Assembly: GCF_030676415.1 (NCBI RefSeq)
Contig: NZ_JAUUTW010000002.1
Coordinates: 186,001-250,000 of the forward strand
DNA: 64,000 nucleotides
From: Peribacillus frigoritolerans
GTDB lineage: Bacteria > Bacillota > Bacilli > Bacillales > DSM-1321
Direction of reading: 5' to 3'
Shown here: piece by piece, positions 1 to 10,602 of the stretch
How the letters are laid out: each line of letters begins with the position of its first letter
Position numbering within the stretch: the stretch's first letter is position 1
Program-made: the position numbers and the translations under genes
Notes under the pieces: generated by a model
The model's database searches: none
The model's input: only the letters and a program-made list of their open reading frames with translations
Told to the model about the DNA's origin: nothing

Positions 1-541
1 GCCTGAACAATATCCCAATACTCCAATACCGGAATTTGCCTTGGCAGGCCGTTCCAACGTTGGGAAATCCAGTTTCATCAACAAAATGATCAATCGAAAA
101 AACTTGGCGCGCACATCCTCTAAACCGGGTAAGACGCAGACCTTGAATTTTTATATCATAAATGAAGCACTCCATTTTGTGGATGTACCGGGTTATGGTT
201 ATGCAAAAGTATCTAAGACGGAGCGAGATGCTTGGGGAAAGATGATCGAAACGTACTTCACTTCCCGTGATCAGCTCCGCGCTGCGCTTCTGATCGTCGA
301 TTTGCGTCATCCGCCGACAAAGGATGATATCGCAATGTACGAATTCCTGAAGCATTATGATCTGCCCCGGATCGTTATTGCCACCAAAGCGGATAAAATC
401 CCAAAAGGCAAATGGCAGAAACACTTGAAAATAACGCGCCAAACGTTAAATATGGAAAAAGAAGATGAATTGCTTCTATTCTCTGGTGAAACAGGCGAAG
501 GTAAGGAACAAGCATGGGGCGTCCTTAAGAAATATATGTAA
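1..541 (+). CDS. ysxC: Ribosome biogenesis GTPase YsxC/EngB, 5' end missing
   Basis: Small essential TrmE-Era-type GTPase that acts late in 50S subunit assembly. The reading frame is open from base 2 with no start, so the N-terminus lies outside the window; the visible part begins PEQYPN. G1 is GRSNVGKSS, the G3 region is [10 protein letters not shown] and G4 is TKADK, followed by a short C-terminal helix ending at a TAA. The order YsxC then hem genes matches B. subtilis, where lonA precedes ysxC. A strong hairpin terminator follows directly. Identification is firm. Confidence 0.96.
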   Translation, partial: PEQYPNTPIPEFALAGRSNVGKSSFINKMINRKNLARTSSKPGKTQTLNFYIINEALHFVDVPGYGYAKVSKTERDAWGKMIETYFTSRDQLRAALLIVDLRHPPTKDDIAMYEFLKHYDLPRIVIATKADKIPKGKWQKHLKITRQTLNMEKEDELLLFSGETGEGKEQAWGVLKKYM

Positions 542-544
542 AAG

Positions 545-578
545 AAAAGGGTATTCCGCATCTGGAATACCCTTTTTT
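545..578 (+). terminator. Rho-independent terminator after ysxC
   Basis: GGGTATTCC (549-557) pairs with GGAATACCC (564-572) around a 6-base loop, followed by six T. A-rich bases precede the stem, so it can also end the minus-strand gene at 615-1097. Confidence 0.9.
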
Positions 579-614
579 CATTATGGAATTTGCAAAATGG
601 CGAATCGGAAATTT

Positions 615-1097
615 TCACTTTTTTCGAACCAAAAAATAAATGCCGATTGCCATCAAGGCAAATGGCCAAAACCTTTCGATGTTCGCCGTGCTTGTTTCAA
701 CAATCCCGAAAGACGTTGTGATTTTATCATAGAATAAGAAAGTGATCGAGATGATGAAAATTACCATCCCGTGAAACATTCCAGAATTTGTTTTACGTGC
801 CCGGAGAATAAATCCCAGCGAGATGATTAAAATAAAGATACCTATATTATCCGGCCAAATATCCAGGTTCTCGACGATGTGGAAGTGAGCCCCGAACCCC
901 AGTAAGATGACGCCTGGCAGGATGGACTCATATTCATTACCGCTATATGCCTGAATCAGGAAGGCGGCACCAACTATACATAATAAAGTCGGCCAGCTGA
1001 AAAAGCCTGGAAAGATTTCGATTTGGGAGCGTTCAAGAAAAAAATAGAGCCCGAAACCGATTAAAACGATTCCTGGGAAAATACGCTGCGTTTTCAT
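615..1097 (-). CDS. Membrane protein with LiaI/LiaF-like transmembrane repeats
   Basis: A 160-residue, very hydrophobic protein starting MKTQRIFPG. It has about six short membrane segments arranged as repeated 'IFPGIVLIGFG'-like units, typical of the LiaI/LiaF-like N-terminal membrane domain found alone. No catalytic residues are visible. An AGGAGG ribosome site lies before the ATG at 1097. It sits between ysxC and hemA, where B. subtilis carries ysxD, also a small membrane protein; it may be the counterpart, but I cannot confirm that by sequence. Its role is unknown, with envelope-stress sensing only a family-based guess. Confidence 0.85.
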   Translation of the reverse strand: MKTQRIFPGIVLIGFGLYFFLERSQIEIFPGFFSWPTLLCIVGAAFLIQAYSGNEYESILPGVILLGFGAHFHIVENLDIWPDNIGIFILIISLGFILRARKTNSGMFHGMVIFIISITFLFYDKITTSFGIVETSTANIERFWPFALMAIGIYFLVRKK

Positions 1098-1285
1098 TTT
1101 ATCCTCCTATGCAATTCGATTACTTGAAGTTTTTTGCCATTTTTGATATGGTACTTTTGTACACAATGTCGAAATATGAATGTAACTTATAAATCCGCCG
1201 CTTAGACACCTTTTGTCGCAATTTAGGCGTTTTGGCTGTCTTTTCATGGTAGCATACGTTTTCATAAACTGTTCATATTATTTGC

Positions 1286-1313
1286 GTGAAACAATTTTAG
1301 TACATGGTATAAT
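1286..1313 (+). promoter_or_regulatory. Probable sigmaA promoter of the hem operon
   Basis: A consensus TATAAT at 1308-1313 is preceded by TGG, giving an extended -10. The -35 is weak (GTGAAA at 1286-1291, 16-base spacer). It lies 40 bases before the hemA start. I saw no clear PerR palindrome, although hemA is PerR-controlled in B. subtilis. Confidence 0.5.
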
Positions 1314-1352
1314 AAATTTACATGAAAAATTTTGGGGGTGCAAAACAAAAGG

Positions 1353-2699
1353 ATGCATATTCTAGCGGTTGGTATAAATTACAAAACTGCCCCTGTAGAA
1401 ATTCGGGAAAAACTATCGTTTAACGAAGCCGAACTTGCCGAGGCAATGAAAGCTCTTAAAAATAAAAAAAGCATCTTGGAAAATATTATTATTTCAACAT
1501 GCAACAGAACGGAAATATATGCGGTCGGTGATCAGCTTCATACAAGCAGGTATTATATAAAGGAATTTCTTTCGGAATGGTTTAATATCGATAAAGAAGA
1601 ATTTTCTAAATATCTGTTCATTTATGAAGGCGATGGGGCTGTCGAGCATTTATTTTCAGTTACCTGCGGCTTGAATTCCATGATACTGGGAGAAACTCAG
1701 ATTTTGGGACAAGTACGTTCAAGCTATCTGTTAGGGCAGAAGGAAGATACGATCGGTACCGTTTTTAACCATCTCTTCAAGCAAGCCCTTACATTAGCTA
1801 AAAAGGCTCATTCGGAAACCGAAATCAATACAAATGCCGTTTCCGTCAGCTATGCGGCAGTCGAGCTTGCAAAGAAAATCTTTGGAGGCCTGAACGGCAA
1901 GAATGTCTTGATTCTTGGGGCCGGTAAGATGGGTGAGCTGGCCATTCAAAATCTGCATAGCAATGGTGCCGACAGCATTACAGTCATTAATCGCACCTTT
2001 CAGAAAGCGGTCGACCTGGCGGAGAGATTCAATGGTACGGCGAAACAGCTTCAAGAGCTGCAATGCGCATTAGTGGAAGCTGATATCCTGATTACTTCCA
2101 CTGGATCAAAAGATCTTCTTGTAACAAAAGAAATGATGTCATTCGTCAATAAGCTTCGTAAAGGCCGTCCTATTTTCATGGTCGATATCGCAGTGCCGCG
2201 TGACCTCGATCCAACATTGGGCGAGCTGGAAAATGTCTTCTTGTATGATATTGACGATCTTGAAGGAATCGTGCAAGCCAATATCGAAGAACGTAAAAAA
2301 GCTGCCGAGAAAATAGAATTGATGATCGAATCAGAAATCGTTGACTTCAATCAATGGATTAATTTGCTTGGTGTGGTTCCCGTCATTTCATCATTACGGG
2401 AAAAATCCCTATCGATACAAAAAGAAACGATGGAAAGCATCGAAAGAAAGCTTCCGCATTTAAGCGAACGTGACAAAAAAGTTCTGAACAAGCATACGAA
2501 AAGCATCATCAACCAAATGCTGAAAGATCCGATACTTTATGCAAAAGAGCTGGCAGATGAGCCGAATGCAAAAGAGCAATTAAATAATTTCGTGAAAATC
2601 TTCCATTTAGAGGAATTGATTGAAGACCAGCTGGTTGAGGATGAAAAAGAACGGAACAGCTCCAAATCATCCCTATTGAATCCAGTTCCTGTCCAGTAA
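1353..2699 (+). CDS. hemA: Glutamyl-tRNA reductase
   Basis: NADPH-dependent reduction of glutamyl-tRNA(Glu) to glutamate-1-semialdehyde, the first committed step of C5 heme synthesis. 448 residues. The catalytic Cys50 is in STCNRTE, the substrate motif is [10 protein letters not shown], the Rossmann motif is [10 protein letters not shown], and a C-terminal dimerisation helix contains [10 protein letters not shown] chose ATG 1353 (MHILAVG, as in the family) over an in-frame TTG at 1332; GGGGGTG at 1334-1340 serves as ribosome site. First gene of hemAXCDBL. In B. subtilis the protein is controlled post-translationally with HemX. Confidence 0.97.
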   Translation: MHILAVGINYKTAPVEIREKLSFNEAELAEAMKALKNKKSILENIIISTCNRTEIYAVGDQLHTSRYYIKEFLSEWFNIDKEEFSKYLFIYEGDGAVEHLFSVTCGLNSMILGETQILGQVRSSYLLGQKEDTIGTVFNHLFKQALTLAKKAHSETEINTNAVSVSYAAVELAKKIFGGLNGKNVLILGAGKMGELAIQNLHSNGADSITVINRTFQKAVDLAERFNGTAKQLQELQCALVEADILITSTGSKDLLVTKEMMSFVNKLRKGRPIFMVDIAVPRDLDPTLGELENVFLYDIDDLEGIVQANIEERKKAAEKIELMIESEIVDFNQWINLLGVVPVISSLREKSLSIQKETMESIERKLPHLSERDKKVLNKHTKSIINQMLKDPILYAKELADEPNAKEQLNNFVKIFHLEELIEDQLVEDEKERNSSKSSLLNPVPVQ

Positions 2700-2709
2700 T
2701 GAGGTAGAT

Positions 2710-3540
2710 ATGGAATTACTAATGACAAGATTGCATGAAGCCACTGTATTGTTGTATGCCATCAGTATGCTTTTATATTTTATCGATTTCCTTAATAATA
2801 ACCAGAAGGCGAACAGGGTCGCTTTCTGGTTGCTTTCTATTGTTTGGGTACTGCAAACAATTTTTTTGTTTCTGTATGTGTTGAAAACGGGAAGGTTCCC
2901 GGTATTGACGATTTTTGAAGGCTTATATTTTTATGCATGGGTCCTCATATCGCTATCGTTAATCATTAACAGATTGCTAAGAGTCGATTTTACGGTCTTT
3001 TTTACGAATGTATTAGGTTTCATGGTTATGGCCATCCATACCTTTGCACCTGTTCAGATAGAATCTCAAGTGCTTGCACAGCGCCTGGTTTCAGAGCTAT
3101 TGCTCATACATATCACTTTTGCCATCCTATCATATGGGGCATTCACGCTTTCTTTCGTTTTTTCACTTTTATACTTAATTCAATATGATTTACTGAAACG
3201 GAAGAAATGGGGAAAACGCCTGCTTCGACTCGGCGATTTAACAAAGCTTGAGCAAATGTCTTATGTCCTTGCAGTAATAGGTGTTCCATTATTAGTGGTT
3301 TCCCTCATCCTGGGGATTCAATGGGCTTATATAAAAGTGCCTGGGGTATCCTGGCTGGACATGAAGATCATCGGCTCATTTATTTTGCTTATCGCTTACA
3401 GTGTGTTTTTATACTTGAAAATTCGGAAACAAATGTATGGAAGGACGCTAGCCTTTCTGAATATTGGATCTTTCATGATTGTGTTAATTAACTTTTTCCT
3501 TTTCGGAAGCCTTTCAACATTCCACTTTTGGAATACATAG
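2710..3540 (+). CDS. hemX: HemX, membrane protein modulating HemA level
   Basis: A 276-residue integral membrane protein with about eight hydrophobic helices, in the CcsA/HemX family related to cytochrome c assembly proteins. It starts 10 bases after hemA stops, behind a GAGG site. In B. subtilis HemX lowers the cellular amount of HemA protein; that role is inferred here from family, position and equal length. No heme-handling WWD motif is obvious. Confidence 0.92.
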   Translation: MELLMTRLHEATVLLYAISMLLYFIDFLNNNQKANRVAFWLLSIVWVLQTIFLFLYVLKTGRFPVLTIFEGLYFYAWVLISLSLIINRLLRVDFTVFFTNVLGFMVMAIHTFAPVQIESQVLAQRLVSELLLIHITFAILSYGAFTLSFVFSLLYLIQYDLLKRKKWGKRLLRLGDLTKLEQMSYVLAVIGVPLLVVSLILGIQWAYIKVPGVSWLDMKIIGSFILLIAYSVFLYLKIRKQMYGRTLAFLNIGSFMIVLINFFLFGSLSTFHFWNT

Positions 3541-3549
3541 GAGGAAACT

Positions 3550-4482
3550 ATGAGAAAAATAATTGTCGGTTCTAGACGTAGTAAATTAGCGATCACCCAA
3601 ACGAACTGGGTTATCGATCAACTTAAAGAGCTTGGGGTCCCATACGAGTTCGAGGTGAAGGAAATTGTCACAAAGGGAGACCAAATCCTTGATGTAACAC
3701 TTTCCAAGGTAGGCGGAAAGGGCTTATTCGTTAAAGAAATCGAACAAGCGATGCTGGATAAAGAAATTGATATGGCAGTACATAGTATGAAAGATATGCC
3801 TGCAGTGCTGCCTCCAGGCTTGACGATTGGCTGCATACCACCGAGGGAGGACCATCGGGATGCCTTGATTTCAAAAAATCATGAAACCCTTTCCGAACTG
3901 AAGCCCGGTTCCATCATAGGTACAAGCAGCTTGCGCCGTGGCGCGCAAATATTGGCTAGAAGGCCGGACCTTGAAATTAAATGGATTCGCGGTAATATCG
4001 ATACCCGTCTGGATAAACTGAAAACGGAAGATTATGATGCTATCATTTTAGCAGCAGCCGGACTATCAAGAATGGGATGGGAGAAGGGCATCGTAACGGA
4101 ATTCTTAGATGAAGATATTTGCATTCCGGCAGTTGGACAAGGAGCACTTTCCATTGAATGCCGCGAAGATGACAAAGAACTGCTGGCGGAACTTTCGAAA
4201 TTGACCTGTGAAAAAACGAAAAGAACGGTTGAAGCGGAACGTGCCTTTTTGGATAAAATGGAAGGCGGATGTCAGGTGCCGATTGCCGGATTTGCGGTGG
4301 CAAAAGATAATGGATCCGTTTCCTTGACGGCTTTGGTCGCTGCTCCGGATGGAAAGGTGATATATAAAGAAATGGTTGAGGGAACTGATCCCGAGGCGGT
4401 TGGGCATGCCGCTGCCAAACAGATTAGCGAAATGGGCGGTAAAGAATTGATCGATCGCGTAAAAGAAGAGCTTGATCAGTAA
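3550..4482 (+). CDS. hemC: Porphobilinogen deaminase (hydroxymethylbilane synthase)
   Basis: Polymerises four porphobilinogens into hydroxymethylbilane on a covalent dipyrromethane cofactor. 310 residues. The cofactor-bearing cysteine is Cys241 in EGGCQVP. The N-terminal GSRRSKLA and the IRGNIDTRL arginine motif, which binds substrate carboxylates, are intact, as is the catalytic Asp of HSMKDMP. An AGGAGG site (3539-3544) precedes the ATG. Its stop overlaps the hemD start as TAATG. Confidence 0.97.
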   Translation: MRKIIVGSRRSKLAITQTNWVIDQLKELGVPYEFEVKEIVTKGDQILDVTLSKVGGKGLFVKEIEQAMLDKEIDMAVHSMKDMPAVLPPGLTIGCIPPREDHRDALISKNHETLSELKPGSIIGTSSLRRGAQILARRPDLEIKWIRGNIDTRLDKLKTEDYDAIILAAAGLSRMGWEKGIVTEFLDEDICIPAVGQGALSIECREDDKELLAELSKLTCEKTKRTVEAERAFLDKMEGGCQVPIAGFAVAKDNGSVSLTALVAAPDGKVIYKEMVEGTDPEAVGHAAAKQISEMGGKELIDRVKEELDQ

Positions 4483-5279
4483 TGAATCCCGTACAACCTC
4501 TTAAGGATTATCAGGTATTAATCACCAGAGGGAAAGGACAGGCGGATGGTCTAAAAGAGTCGATCGAAAAAAATGGCGGAACACCGCTTCTTGTGCCATT
4601 GCTTGAGTTCACTCTTCCTGATCATATGGAAGATGTACAACAGCGGTTAGAAGAGTTGCTTACATATGACTGGATCATTCTGACCAGTCAAAATGGGGTG
4701 GATTTCTTCTTTAAGCTTCTTGGAAACCAGCCTTTAAAGCTTCCGAAAATAGCCGTAATCGGCTCCAAAACAGAAGCGGCCCTGAAACGACATGGATATA
4801 AGGCGGATTTCGTACCAGCTCAGTTTGTTGCCGAAGGGTTCGTGGCGGAGTTCAATACCCTGCTTGATCCGGGGTCCCGCGTGTTGCTGGCAAAAGGGAA
4901 TCTCGCAAGGGCGGTTATTGCGGAGGCAATCAATGAAGCTGGTGCGTCCTGTGATGAAGTGATTATTTATCATACAGTGCTTCCTCGAAGCAGTGAAAAA
5001 AAACTGGTGCAGCTTATAAAGAACCATGAAATCGACATCATGACCTTTACGAGTTCATCGACGGTCAATCATTTTTTACAGATCATGAAACGCCATGAAT
5101 TGGATACATACATAGACCGGATCATCATCGCCTGCATCGGGCCGATTGCCGCTAAAACGGCTGAAAAACATGGGCTATCCGTCGATGTCTGTCCAGATGT
5201 TTATACGACGGATGCCATGGTTGCGGAGTTAATACGCTTCATCTTGAAAAGAAGTAAAAAGGGAGGAACTTTGAAATGA
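4482..5279 (+). CDS. hemD: Uroporphyrinogen-III synthase
   Basis: Closes hydroxymethylbilane with inversion of ring D. 265 residues with the two-lobed HemD fold; the recognisable pieces are LITRGKGQ near the start, the ILTSQNGV strand, [12 protein letters not shown] at the hinge and [11 protein letters not shown] near residue 190. The family is poorly conserved, so position between hemC and hemB supports the call. Translation is coupled at both ends, by TAATG with hemC and by ATGA with hemB. Confidence 0.95.
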   Translation: MNPVQPLKDYQVLITRGKGQADGLKESIEKNGGTPLLVPLLEFTLPDHMEDVQQRLEELLTYDWIILTSQNGVDFFFKLLGNQPLKLPKIAVIGSKTEAALKRHGYKADFVPAQFVAEGFVAEFNTLLDPGSRVLLAKGNLARAVIAEAINEAGASCDEVIIYHTVLPRSSEKKLVQLIKNHEIDIMTFTSSSTVNHFLQIMKRHELDTYIDRIIIACIGPIAAKTAEKHGLSVDVCPDVYTTDAMVAELIRFILKRSKKGGTLK

Positions 5280-6268
5280 AAGACATTCCATTCAATCGCC
5301 ACCGCCGCTTGCGTGCAAGTGCTGGCATGAGGGCTTTAGTCCGTGAAACACAATTGCATAAAGAGGATTTGATCTATCCGATCTTCGTCATTGACGGGGA
5401 AAATGTGAAAAATGAAATCAACTCCATGCCAGGTATCTATCAGCTATCCATGGATAATCTGGGGGCCGAAATGGATGAAGTCGTGAGTCTGGGCATTAAA
5501 TCAGTCATTTTATTCGGTGTCCCTTTTGATCATGATAAAGACGAACAGGGCACAGGGGCATTTCATCACAACGGACTTGTGCAAGAGGCAACCCGCTTTA
5601 TTAAAAAACAATACCCTGAAGTTATTGTCATTGCGGATACCTGCCTTTGTGAGTATACAAGCCATGGCCATTGCGGGGTCGTTGAAGGGGAAAAAATCCT
5701 CAATGACGCTTCTCTTGACCTTCTTGCCAAAACGGCAATCAGCCAGGCAGAGGCCGGCGCCGATATCATTGCGCCTTCCAATATGATGGACGGTTTCGTT
5801 GCGGCCATCCGTGCAGGTCTGGATGAAGCGGGATATGAAGATATTCCGATCATGTCCTATGCGGTGAAATATGCTTCGGCTTTTTACGGCCCATTCCGTG
5901 ATGCTGCGAATGGTGCTCCACAATTTGGCGACAGGAAAACTTACCAAATGGATCCCGCTAATCGCCTTGAAGCGTTTCGTGAGGCTGAATCCGATGTTGC
6001 TGAAGGTGCGGACTTCCTAATCGTGAAACCAGCCCTTTCCTACATGGACATCATCAGGGACGTTAAGAATAACTTTAATCTTCCGATTGTTTCCTATAAT
6101 GTCAGCGGTGAATATTCAATGGTTAAGGCTGCTGCCCAAAATGGCTGGATTGATGAAAAAGCGATAGTGATGGAAATGCTGACAGGCTTGAAACGCGCAG
6201 GTTCCGACTTGATCATTACGTATTTTTCAAAAGAGGTAGCACGCTGGATAAACGAAGATAATCAATGA
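5276..6268 (+). CDS. hemB: Delta-aminolevulinic acid dehydratase (porphobilinogen synthase)
   Basis: Condenses two 5-aminolevulinates into porphobilinogen. 330 residues, TIM barrel. The zinc cysteines are Cys123, Cys125 and Cys133 in [14 protein letters not shown], so this is the Zn-type enzyme. The active-site lysines are those in SYAVKYAS and [10 protein letters not shown]. Start overlaps the end of hemD by 4 bases. Biochemically HemB and HemL act before HemC, although their genes come later in the operon. Confidence 0.97.
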   Translation: MKDIPFNRHRRLRASAGMRALVRETQLHKEDLIYPIFVIDGENVKNEINSMPGIYQLSMDNLGAEMDEVVSLGIKSVILFGVPFDHDKDEQGTGAFHHNGLVQEATRFIKKQYPEVIVIADTCLCEYTSHGHCGVVEGEKILNDASLDLLAKTAISQAEAGADIIAPSNMMDGFVAAIRAGLDEAGYEDIPIMSYAVKYASAFYGPFRDAANGAPQFGDRKTYQMDPANRLEAFREAESDVAEGADFLIVKPALSYMDIIRDVKNNFNLPIVSYNVSGEYSMVKAAAQNGWIDEKAIVMEMLTGLKRAGSDLIITYFSKEVARWINEDNQ

Positions 6269-6310
6269 TGATAAAAAATATAACCTGAAATGGAAAAAGG
6301 GGATTGAATC

Positions 6311-7600
6311 ATGCGGTCATATGAAAAATCGAAAAAAGCGTTTGCCGAAGCAATAAATTTGATGCCAGGCGGCGTGAACAGCCCGGTACGTGCCTTCAAA
6401 TCTGTGGACATGGATCCCATTTTCATGGAGCGTGGAAAAGGCTCAAAAATGTATGATATCGATGGAAATGAATACATCGACTATGTTCTTTCATGGGGAC
6501 CGCTTATCCTGGGTCACACGAATGACCGTGTCGTGGAATCTTTGAAAAAGGTAGCGGAATCAGGTACAAGCTTCGGAACTTCTACGCTGATAGAGAATGA
6601 ACTGGCCAAGTTGGTCATTGAACGGGTGCCTTCGATTGAAATGATCCGGATGGTATCTTCAGGAACCGAAGCGACGATGAGTGCACTAAGGCTGGCACGA
6701 GGCATTACAGGCCGTGATAAAATCCTGAAATTCGAAGGCTCCTATCATGGCCATGGCGATTCATTGCTAATCAAAGCGGGATCCGGCGTTGCAACATTAG
6801 GTTTACCGGATAGCCCTGGAGTACCGGAAGGCATTGCAAAAAATACGATTACCGTAGCATATAATGATCTTGCAGCAACCAAATATGCGTTTGAACAATT
6901 TGGCGAAGACATCGCCTGTATCATCGTAGAACCTGTTGCAGGGAACATGGGCGTGGTTCCGCCACAACCTGGTTTCCTCGAAGGCTTACGTGAAGTGACG
7001 ACCCAATACGGGGCTCTATTGATCTTTGACGAAGTTATGACAGGGTTCCGTGTCGGCTATAATTGTGCACAAGGCTATTTTGGCATCGTACCTGACCTGA
7101 CTTGCCTTGGGAAAGTAATTGGCGGCGGATTGCCTGTCGGGGCATTCGGAGGCAAGCGCGAATTCATGGAACAAATTGCCCCGAGTGGGACAATCTATCA
7201 AGCAGGAACATTGTCTGGTAACCCGCTTGCCATGACGGCCGGCCTTGAAACGCTGAGCCAATTGACTCCAGAATCTTATGATGAGTTCACTCGAAAAGGG
7301 GATATGCTCGAAAAAGGAATTGGAGAAGCAGCCGAAAAGTACGGAGTTCCCCATACATTCAACCGTGCCGGTTCCATGATTGGACTTTTCTTTACAAATG
7401 AAGAAGTCGTAAACTATGATACAGCAAAAACATCCGATTTAGAGTTCTTTGCTTCTTACTATAGGGAAATGGCGAATCAAGGCATCTACTTGCCGCCGTC
7501 ACAGTTTGAAGGTTTATTCCTTTCCACTGCACATAGTGATGAAGATATCGAAAAGACCATTGCAGCGGCAGAACAGGCTTTTGCAAAATTAAAAAAATGA
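6311..7600 (+). CDS. hemL: Glutamate-1-semialdehyde 2,1-aminomutase
   Basis: PLP enzyme converting glutamate-1-semialdehyde to 5-aminolevulinate. 429 residues, class-III aminotransferase fold. The PLP lysine is Lys268 in [10 protein letters not shown], the cofactor aspartate lies in [10 protein letters not shown], and GSYHGHGDS is the conserved loop. An AAGGGG site lies before ATG 6311. Last gene of the hem operon; a long hairpin terminator follows. Confidence 0.97.
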   Translation: MRSYEKSKKAFAEAINLMPGGVNSPVRAFKSVDMDPIFMERGKGSKMYDIDGNEYIDYVLSWGPLILGHTNDRVVESLKKVAESGTSFGTSTLIENELAKLVIERVPSIEMIRMVSSGTEATMSALRLARGITGRDKILKFEGSYHGHGDSLLIKAGSGVATLGLPDSPGVPEGIAKNTITVAYNDLAATKYAFEQFGEDIACIIVEPVAGNMGVVPPQPGFLEGLREVTTQYGALLIFDEVMTGFRVGYNCAQGYFGIVPDLTCLGKVIGGGLPVGAFGGKREFMEQIAPSGTIYQAGTLSGNPLAMTAGLETLSQLTPESYDEFTRKGDMLEKGIGEAAEKYGVPHTFNRAGSMIGLFFTNEEVVNYDTAKTSDLEFFASYYREMANQGIYLPPSQFEGLFLSTAHSDEDIEKTIAAAEQAFAKLKK

Positions 7601-7646
7601 TGCAACGCTTCATGAACTACCGCTATATTCGATGATAATAAATTTG

Positions 7647-7699
7647 AACTGGCTACCATTTTTCCAAAAACTTTTGGAGAAAGGTAGCCAGTTTTTTTA
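7647..7699 (+). terminator. Terminator of the hem operon
   Basis: A long interrupted stem, AACTGGCTACC (7648-7658) against GGTAGCCAGTT, with an inner CCAAAA/TTTTGG stem, ending in a run of seven T. Confidence 0.9.
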
Positions 7700-7905
7700 T
7701 GCCAATCAGTTTGTGGAAGAACCAAATAAACGTTGAAGGCCGAATTAATTTAGGTGGAATTAAATGGCGGTAGGCCGAATAAATGGTTTCATGCCGACTT
7801 TCAGGCCGATTGATACAATCCAGCTTAATTTTGGCCTGAAAATTGAATCTCCTTCTTTTTAAAAGGTTCAGGGAATATAAGGAGTGTTGCAAATGAAATG
7901 AAGGA

Positions 7906-7931
7906 ATAATCAGCTTCCTTCCTTCATAGAT
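7906..7931 (+). promoter_or_regulatory. Possible sigmaE promoter of spoVID
   Basis: CATAGATT (7924-7931) resembles the sigmaE -10 (CATAnnnT); an ATA lies 15 bases upstream (7906-7908) in GGAATAAT. B. subtilis spoVID is sigmaE-dependent. The -35 match and spacing are only fair. The rest of 7700-7905 holds no gene I can support, only a few GGCCGA words. Confidence 0.3.
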
Positions 7932-7979
7932 TGATATTGGTATAGGTACCGTTTCCTGAAGCTGAAAGGAGGAGTTGTC

Positions 7980-9380
7980 TTGTCGCAAGAAAATGAATCG
8001 TATTTACGATTTTCTTTAGAGGAATCCGTTTGGTTCCAGAAGGGACAGGAAGTGGCTGAGCTATATTCCATTTCCCTTGATCCAAATGTGTCGATTCAAG
8101 AAAGTGATCAATATGTTTTTATACGAGGCTCGTTAGATTTAAGCGGTGAATACAAAGACTCGCAAAATGGTGAAGAAGAGGAGTTTTCGCAGACCTTTTT
8201 GCCAAAAGCGGTTCAAAAGGTCGAGAGGCATCCCAATGGACTTAATGAGTTCACACACCGTTTTCCGGTTGATATAACGATTCCGAATAATCGGATTGCC
8301 TCATTGGATGAGGTTGATGTCTCGATTCAAAGCTTTGATTATGCCATGCCAGAGCATAACTGTTTGAAATTGCAGGCAGACCTTTTGATAACAGGAATCT
8401 ATAATGATTCATATGTGGAAGAACGGTTCGATACTGAGCAGGAAGTTGGGGAAACAGAGGAACAGGAAGAAACGGATGGGGAAACTGAGTCATATATTCC
8501 TTATGCAGCTGCAGTGCCGCCAATCCCGGATTTTCAGCCTGTTTTCCGTGATGAGGAGGAAGAAGAGTTATACACGCCTTTTTCTGCAGAGGCAAAACGA
8601 GTTTCTGAAGCAAACGAAGAAGAAGAAGAGGAACCGATTTATTTAAGCGATCAGCATAATGCCCCAGTTTTTGAAATTCCCGTTTCACCATATCCTGAAG
8701 AGGAGGAGTGGGAAACGGAAGTGCATAGACAGGAAGAAGCTGTAGAAGAAGAAGTAATTGGTGATCCGCCTGACTCCACGGAAAAGGTACCTTCCATGGG
8801 AGAGGCGAAACTGGAGGAAGAACCAAGCAGGCGGGATTCCATGGAGAAGATGGAGATTCCTAGAGTGACAATGAGAGAAGAAGTAGTGGAAAAGCCAAGT
8901 CTTGCAAACAATCATCAAACTAGCTCTGATTCAAATTTAGAAACCGAGGATGTCATCCGGCAGGAAGAAGATGTTGCAGCGGGTCCTATCCTTAATGAGA
9001 ATGTGAAGGTGGAGCAGGAAGAGGAATCCAATTCGTCCATAAGCGATCTATTCAAAAAGAGGGAAAGACCTGCGCCTCCGGCTAAGGAGGGTAAGAATTT
9101 CAAACGCAGGAAACAAGCCGCGGAACGTGATGATAAAGAAACGGCCGATCAGGATGAAAAGCAGCTTTCCATCATGGATTTATTCGGACGGAAACAAGAA
9201 GAAGAACTGGTAAGGATGAAGGTTTGCATTGTTCAGCAAGGGGAAACGCTTGATGACTTGGCTCAACGATATGATGTTACGGTTCAATCGATACTTTTCA
9301 GTAATGAATTGGAGTCGAATCAGAACGTCCATGAAGGGCAAGTCATCTATATACCGAAGGCGGTTGCATATAAGAATTGA
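7980..9380 (+). CDS. spoVID: SpoVID, spore coat encasement protein
   Basis: Morphogenetic protein that lets coat layers encase the forespore and recruits SafA. 466 residues, shorter than the B. subtilis protein (about 575), the difference being in the acidic middle. N-terminal beta-rich domain about 1-140 (LRFSLEESVWFQKGQE); a disordered Glu-rich middle about 145-400; a C-terminal LysM domain about 418-463 (CIVQQGETLDDLAQRY). Start is TTG 7980, behind a strong AAAGGAGG. Likely co-expressed with ysxE, although a terminator lies between them. Its partner SafA is at 42.6 kb. Confidence 0.95.
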   Translation: MSQENESYLRFSLEESVWFQKGQEVAELYSISLDPNVSIQESDQYVFIRGSLDLSGEYKDSQNGEEEEFSQTFLPKAVQKVERHPNGLNEFTHRFPVDITIPNNRIASLDEVDVSIQSFDYAMPEHNCLKLQADLLITGIYNDSYVEERFDTEQEVGETEEQEETDGETESYIPYAAAVPPIPDFQPVFRDEEEEELYTPFSAEAKRVSEANEEEEEEPIYLSDQHNAPVFEIPVSPYPEEEEWETEVHRQEEAVEEEVIGDPPDSTEKVPSMGEAKLEEEPSRRDSMEKMEIPRVTMREEVVEKPSLANNHQTSSDSNLETEDVIRQEEDVAAGPILNENVKVEQEEESNSSISDLFKKRERPAPPAKEGKNFKRRKQAAERDDKETADQDEKQLSIMDLFGRKQEEELVRMKVCIVQQGETLDDLAQRYDVTVQSILFSNELESNQNVHEGQVIYIPKAVAYKN

Positions 9381-9390
9381 CCAGGACAGA

Positions 9391-9421
9391 GAGCAGAGCA
9401 TATGGTCTGCTCCTGTTTTTT
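9391..9421 (+). terminator. Terminator between spoVID and ysxE
   Basis: GAGCAGA (9391-9397) pairs with TCTGCTC (9406-9412), followed by CTG and six T. Confidence 0.75.
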
Positions 9422-9466
9422 AGGTGCTAGAGTAATCGGATTGTTTAGTTTTTTTAGAGAAAGTGA

Positions 9467-10546
9467 GTGAGTCTCGTGAGGGAAAACGAGAATCAGCAGC
9501 CTGCCAATCGGGATCGGGACACAGAGACCGTATTGAAGGAATATGCCATGTATGTACAATATATTGAGAACTTCGGGCGTGTAAAAAAAGTATACAGTGA
9601 TCGCGGTACATTTGCCTTGAAATCCATGTTGCCGCAGAACGGCATTGATTTTATCAAAAATGTTCAAAAACTGTACCATCGCGGCTATAACCGGATCGTT
9701 CCCATTTATCAAACGATGGATCAGCGTTACGCCGTTCTTCATAATGGACGTTTGTATTACCTGATGCCCTGGCTCAATAATGAAAGGGACGGGGAGCGCG
9801 ATGAAAAACATAAGCAAATGTTCAGGGAGCTTGCTCGGATGCATACACTTTCCGTTAAGGAAATACAAGTCGATATGGAGGAACGGGAAGCCCATTATGA
9901 GCGGACGCTTGATGCCTGGAATAATGAGAAGGACTTTATGGATGAGTATATTGTCAGCTGTGAAAAGAAGTGGTATATGTCTCCATTCGAACTGACGGTT
10001 TGTTCTTTCTACACTGATATTTCACAAGCGCTGAAGTACTCGATCAAGAAGTTTGAAACCTGGTATGAAAAAACGAAGGATAGTGAAAAGGTTCGAACCG
10101 TGGTCACGCACGGAAAGGTTTCTTTGAAGCATTTCATTTATGATGAGCGGGGATATGGCTACTTCATCAATTTTGAGAATTCGAATACGGCTCCGCCGCA
10201 TTTCGATTTACTGCCATTTCTCGTTAAATCGGCCAGGACCTATCCTGTCCAATGCGATGACTGCGTTGACTGGCTTTATAACTATTTTCGTTACTTTCCG
10301 ATGAAAGAAGAAGAATTGCTGCTCATGCAAAGTTATCTGGCATTCCCTGGATCAGCTTTGGAATTGGTGAAGGTTTATTCCGATGGCAGGAGCCATCGTT
10401 CAGAGCTTGATAATGTTACTCAACTGCAGCGGCAATTTTGGCTTTTGAAAAATATTGAATATATGGTGATGAAAATCGAAGAAATCGAACAGCAGAAAAA
10501 GGCTGCTGCCGAGGCTGCGAAAGCGGAACAATCACCCCCAAGCTAA
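9467..10546 (+). CDS. ysxE: YsxE, spore-coat kinase-fold protein (CotS/CotI-like)
   Basis: 359 residues of the CotS/CotI/YsxE branch of the aminoglycoside-phosphotransferase fold, whose members are spore coat proteins. A KVYSDRG/FALKSM strand pair corresponds to the nucleotide-binding lobe. VVTHGKVSLKHFIYD replaces the usual HGDxxxxNFL loop and YFINFENSN replaces the metal-binding IDFD, so both catalytic aspartates look lost and it may be a pseudokinase. GTG 9467 is the chosen start, but the ribosome site before it is weak; GTG 9476 is an alternative. In B. subtilis YsxE works with SpoVID in coat encasement. Confidence 0.88.
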   Translation: MSLVRENENQQPANRDRDTETVLKEYAMYVQYIENFGRVKKVYSDRGTFALKSMLPQNGIDFIKNVQKLYHRGYNRIVPIYQTMDQRYAVLHNGRLYYLMPWLNNERDGERDEKHKQMFRELARMHTLSVKEIQVDMEEREAHYERTLDAWNNEKDFMDEYIVSCEKKWYMSPFELTVCSFYTDISQALKYSIKKFETWYEKTKDSEKVRTVVTHGKVSLKHFIYDERGYGYFINFENSNTAPPHFDLLPFLVKSARTYPVQCDDCVDWLYNYFRYFPMKEEELLLMQSYLAFPGSALELVKVYSDGRSHRSELDNVTQLQRQFWLLKNIEYMVMKIEEIEQQKKAAAEAAKAEQSPPS

Positions 10547-10587
10547 ATATACATGATTGGATCATCTCCAGTCATGTATATTTTTTT
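10546..10587 (+). terminator. Terminator after ysxE
   Basis: AATATACATGA (10546-10556) pairs with TCATGTATATT (10572-10582), followed by T. The AT-rich stem can also serve the minus-strand gene at 10603-10794. Confidence 0.85.
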
Positions 10588-10602
10588 GCTGTAAGGGAAT
10601 AA

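Noticed and set aside
8251-8826. A 191-codon minus-strand frame in spoVID
   Set aside because: Shadow of the Glu-rich coding region (GAA/GAG read backwards gives Phe/Leu codons).
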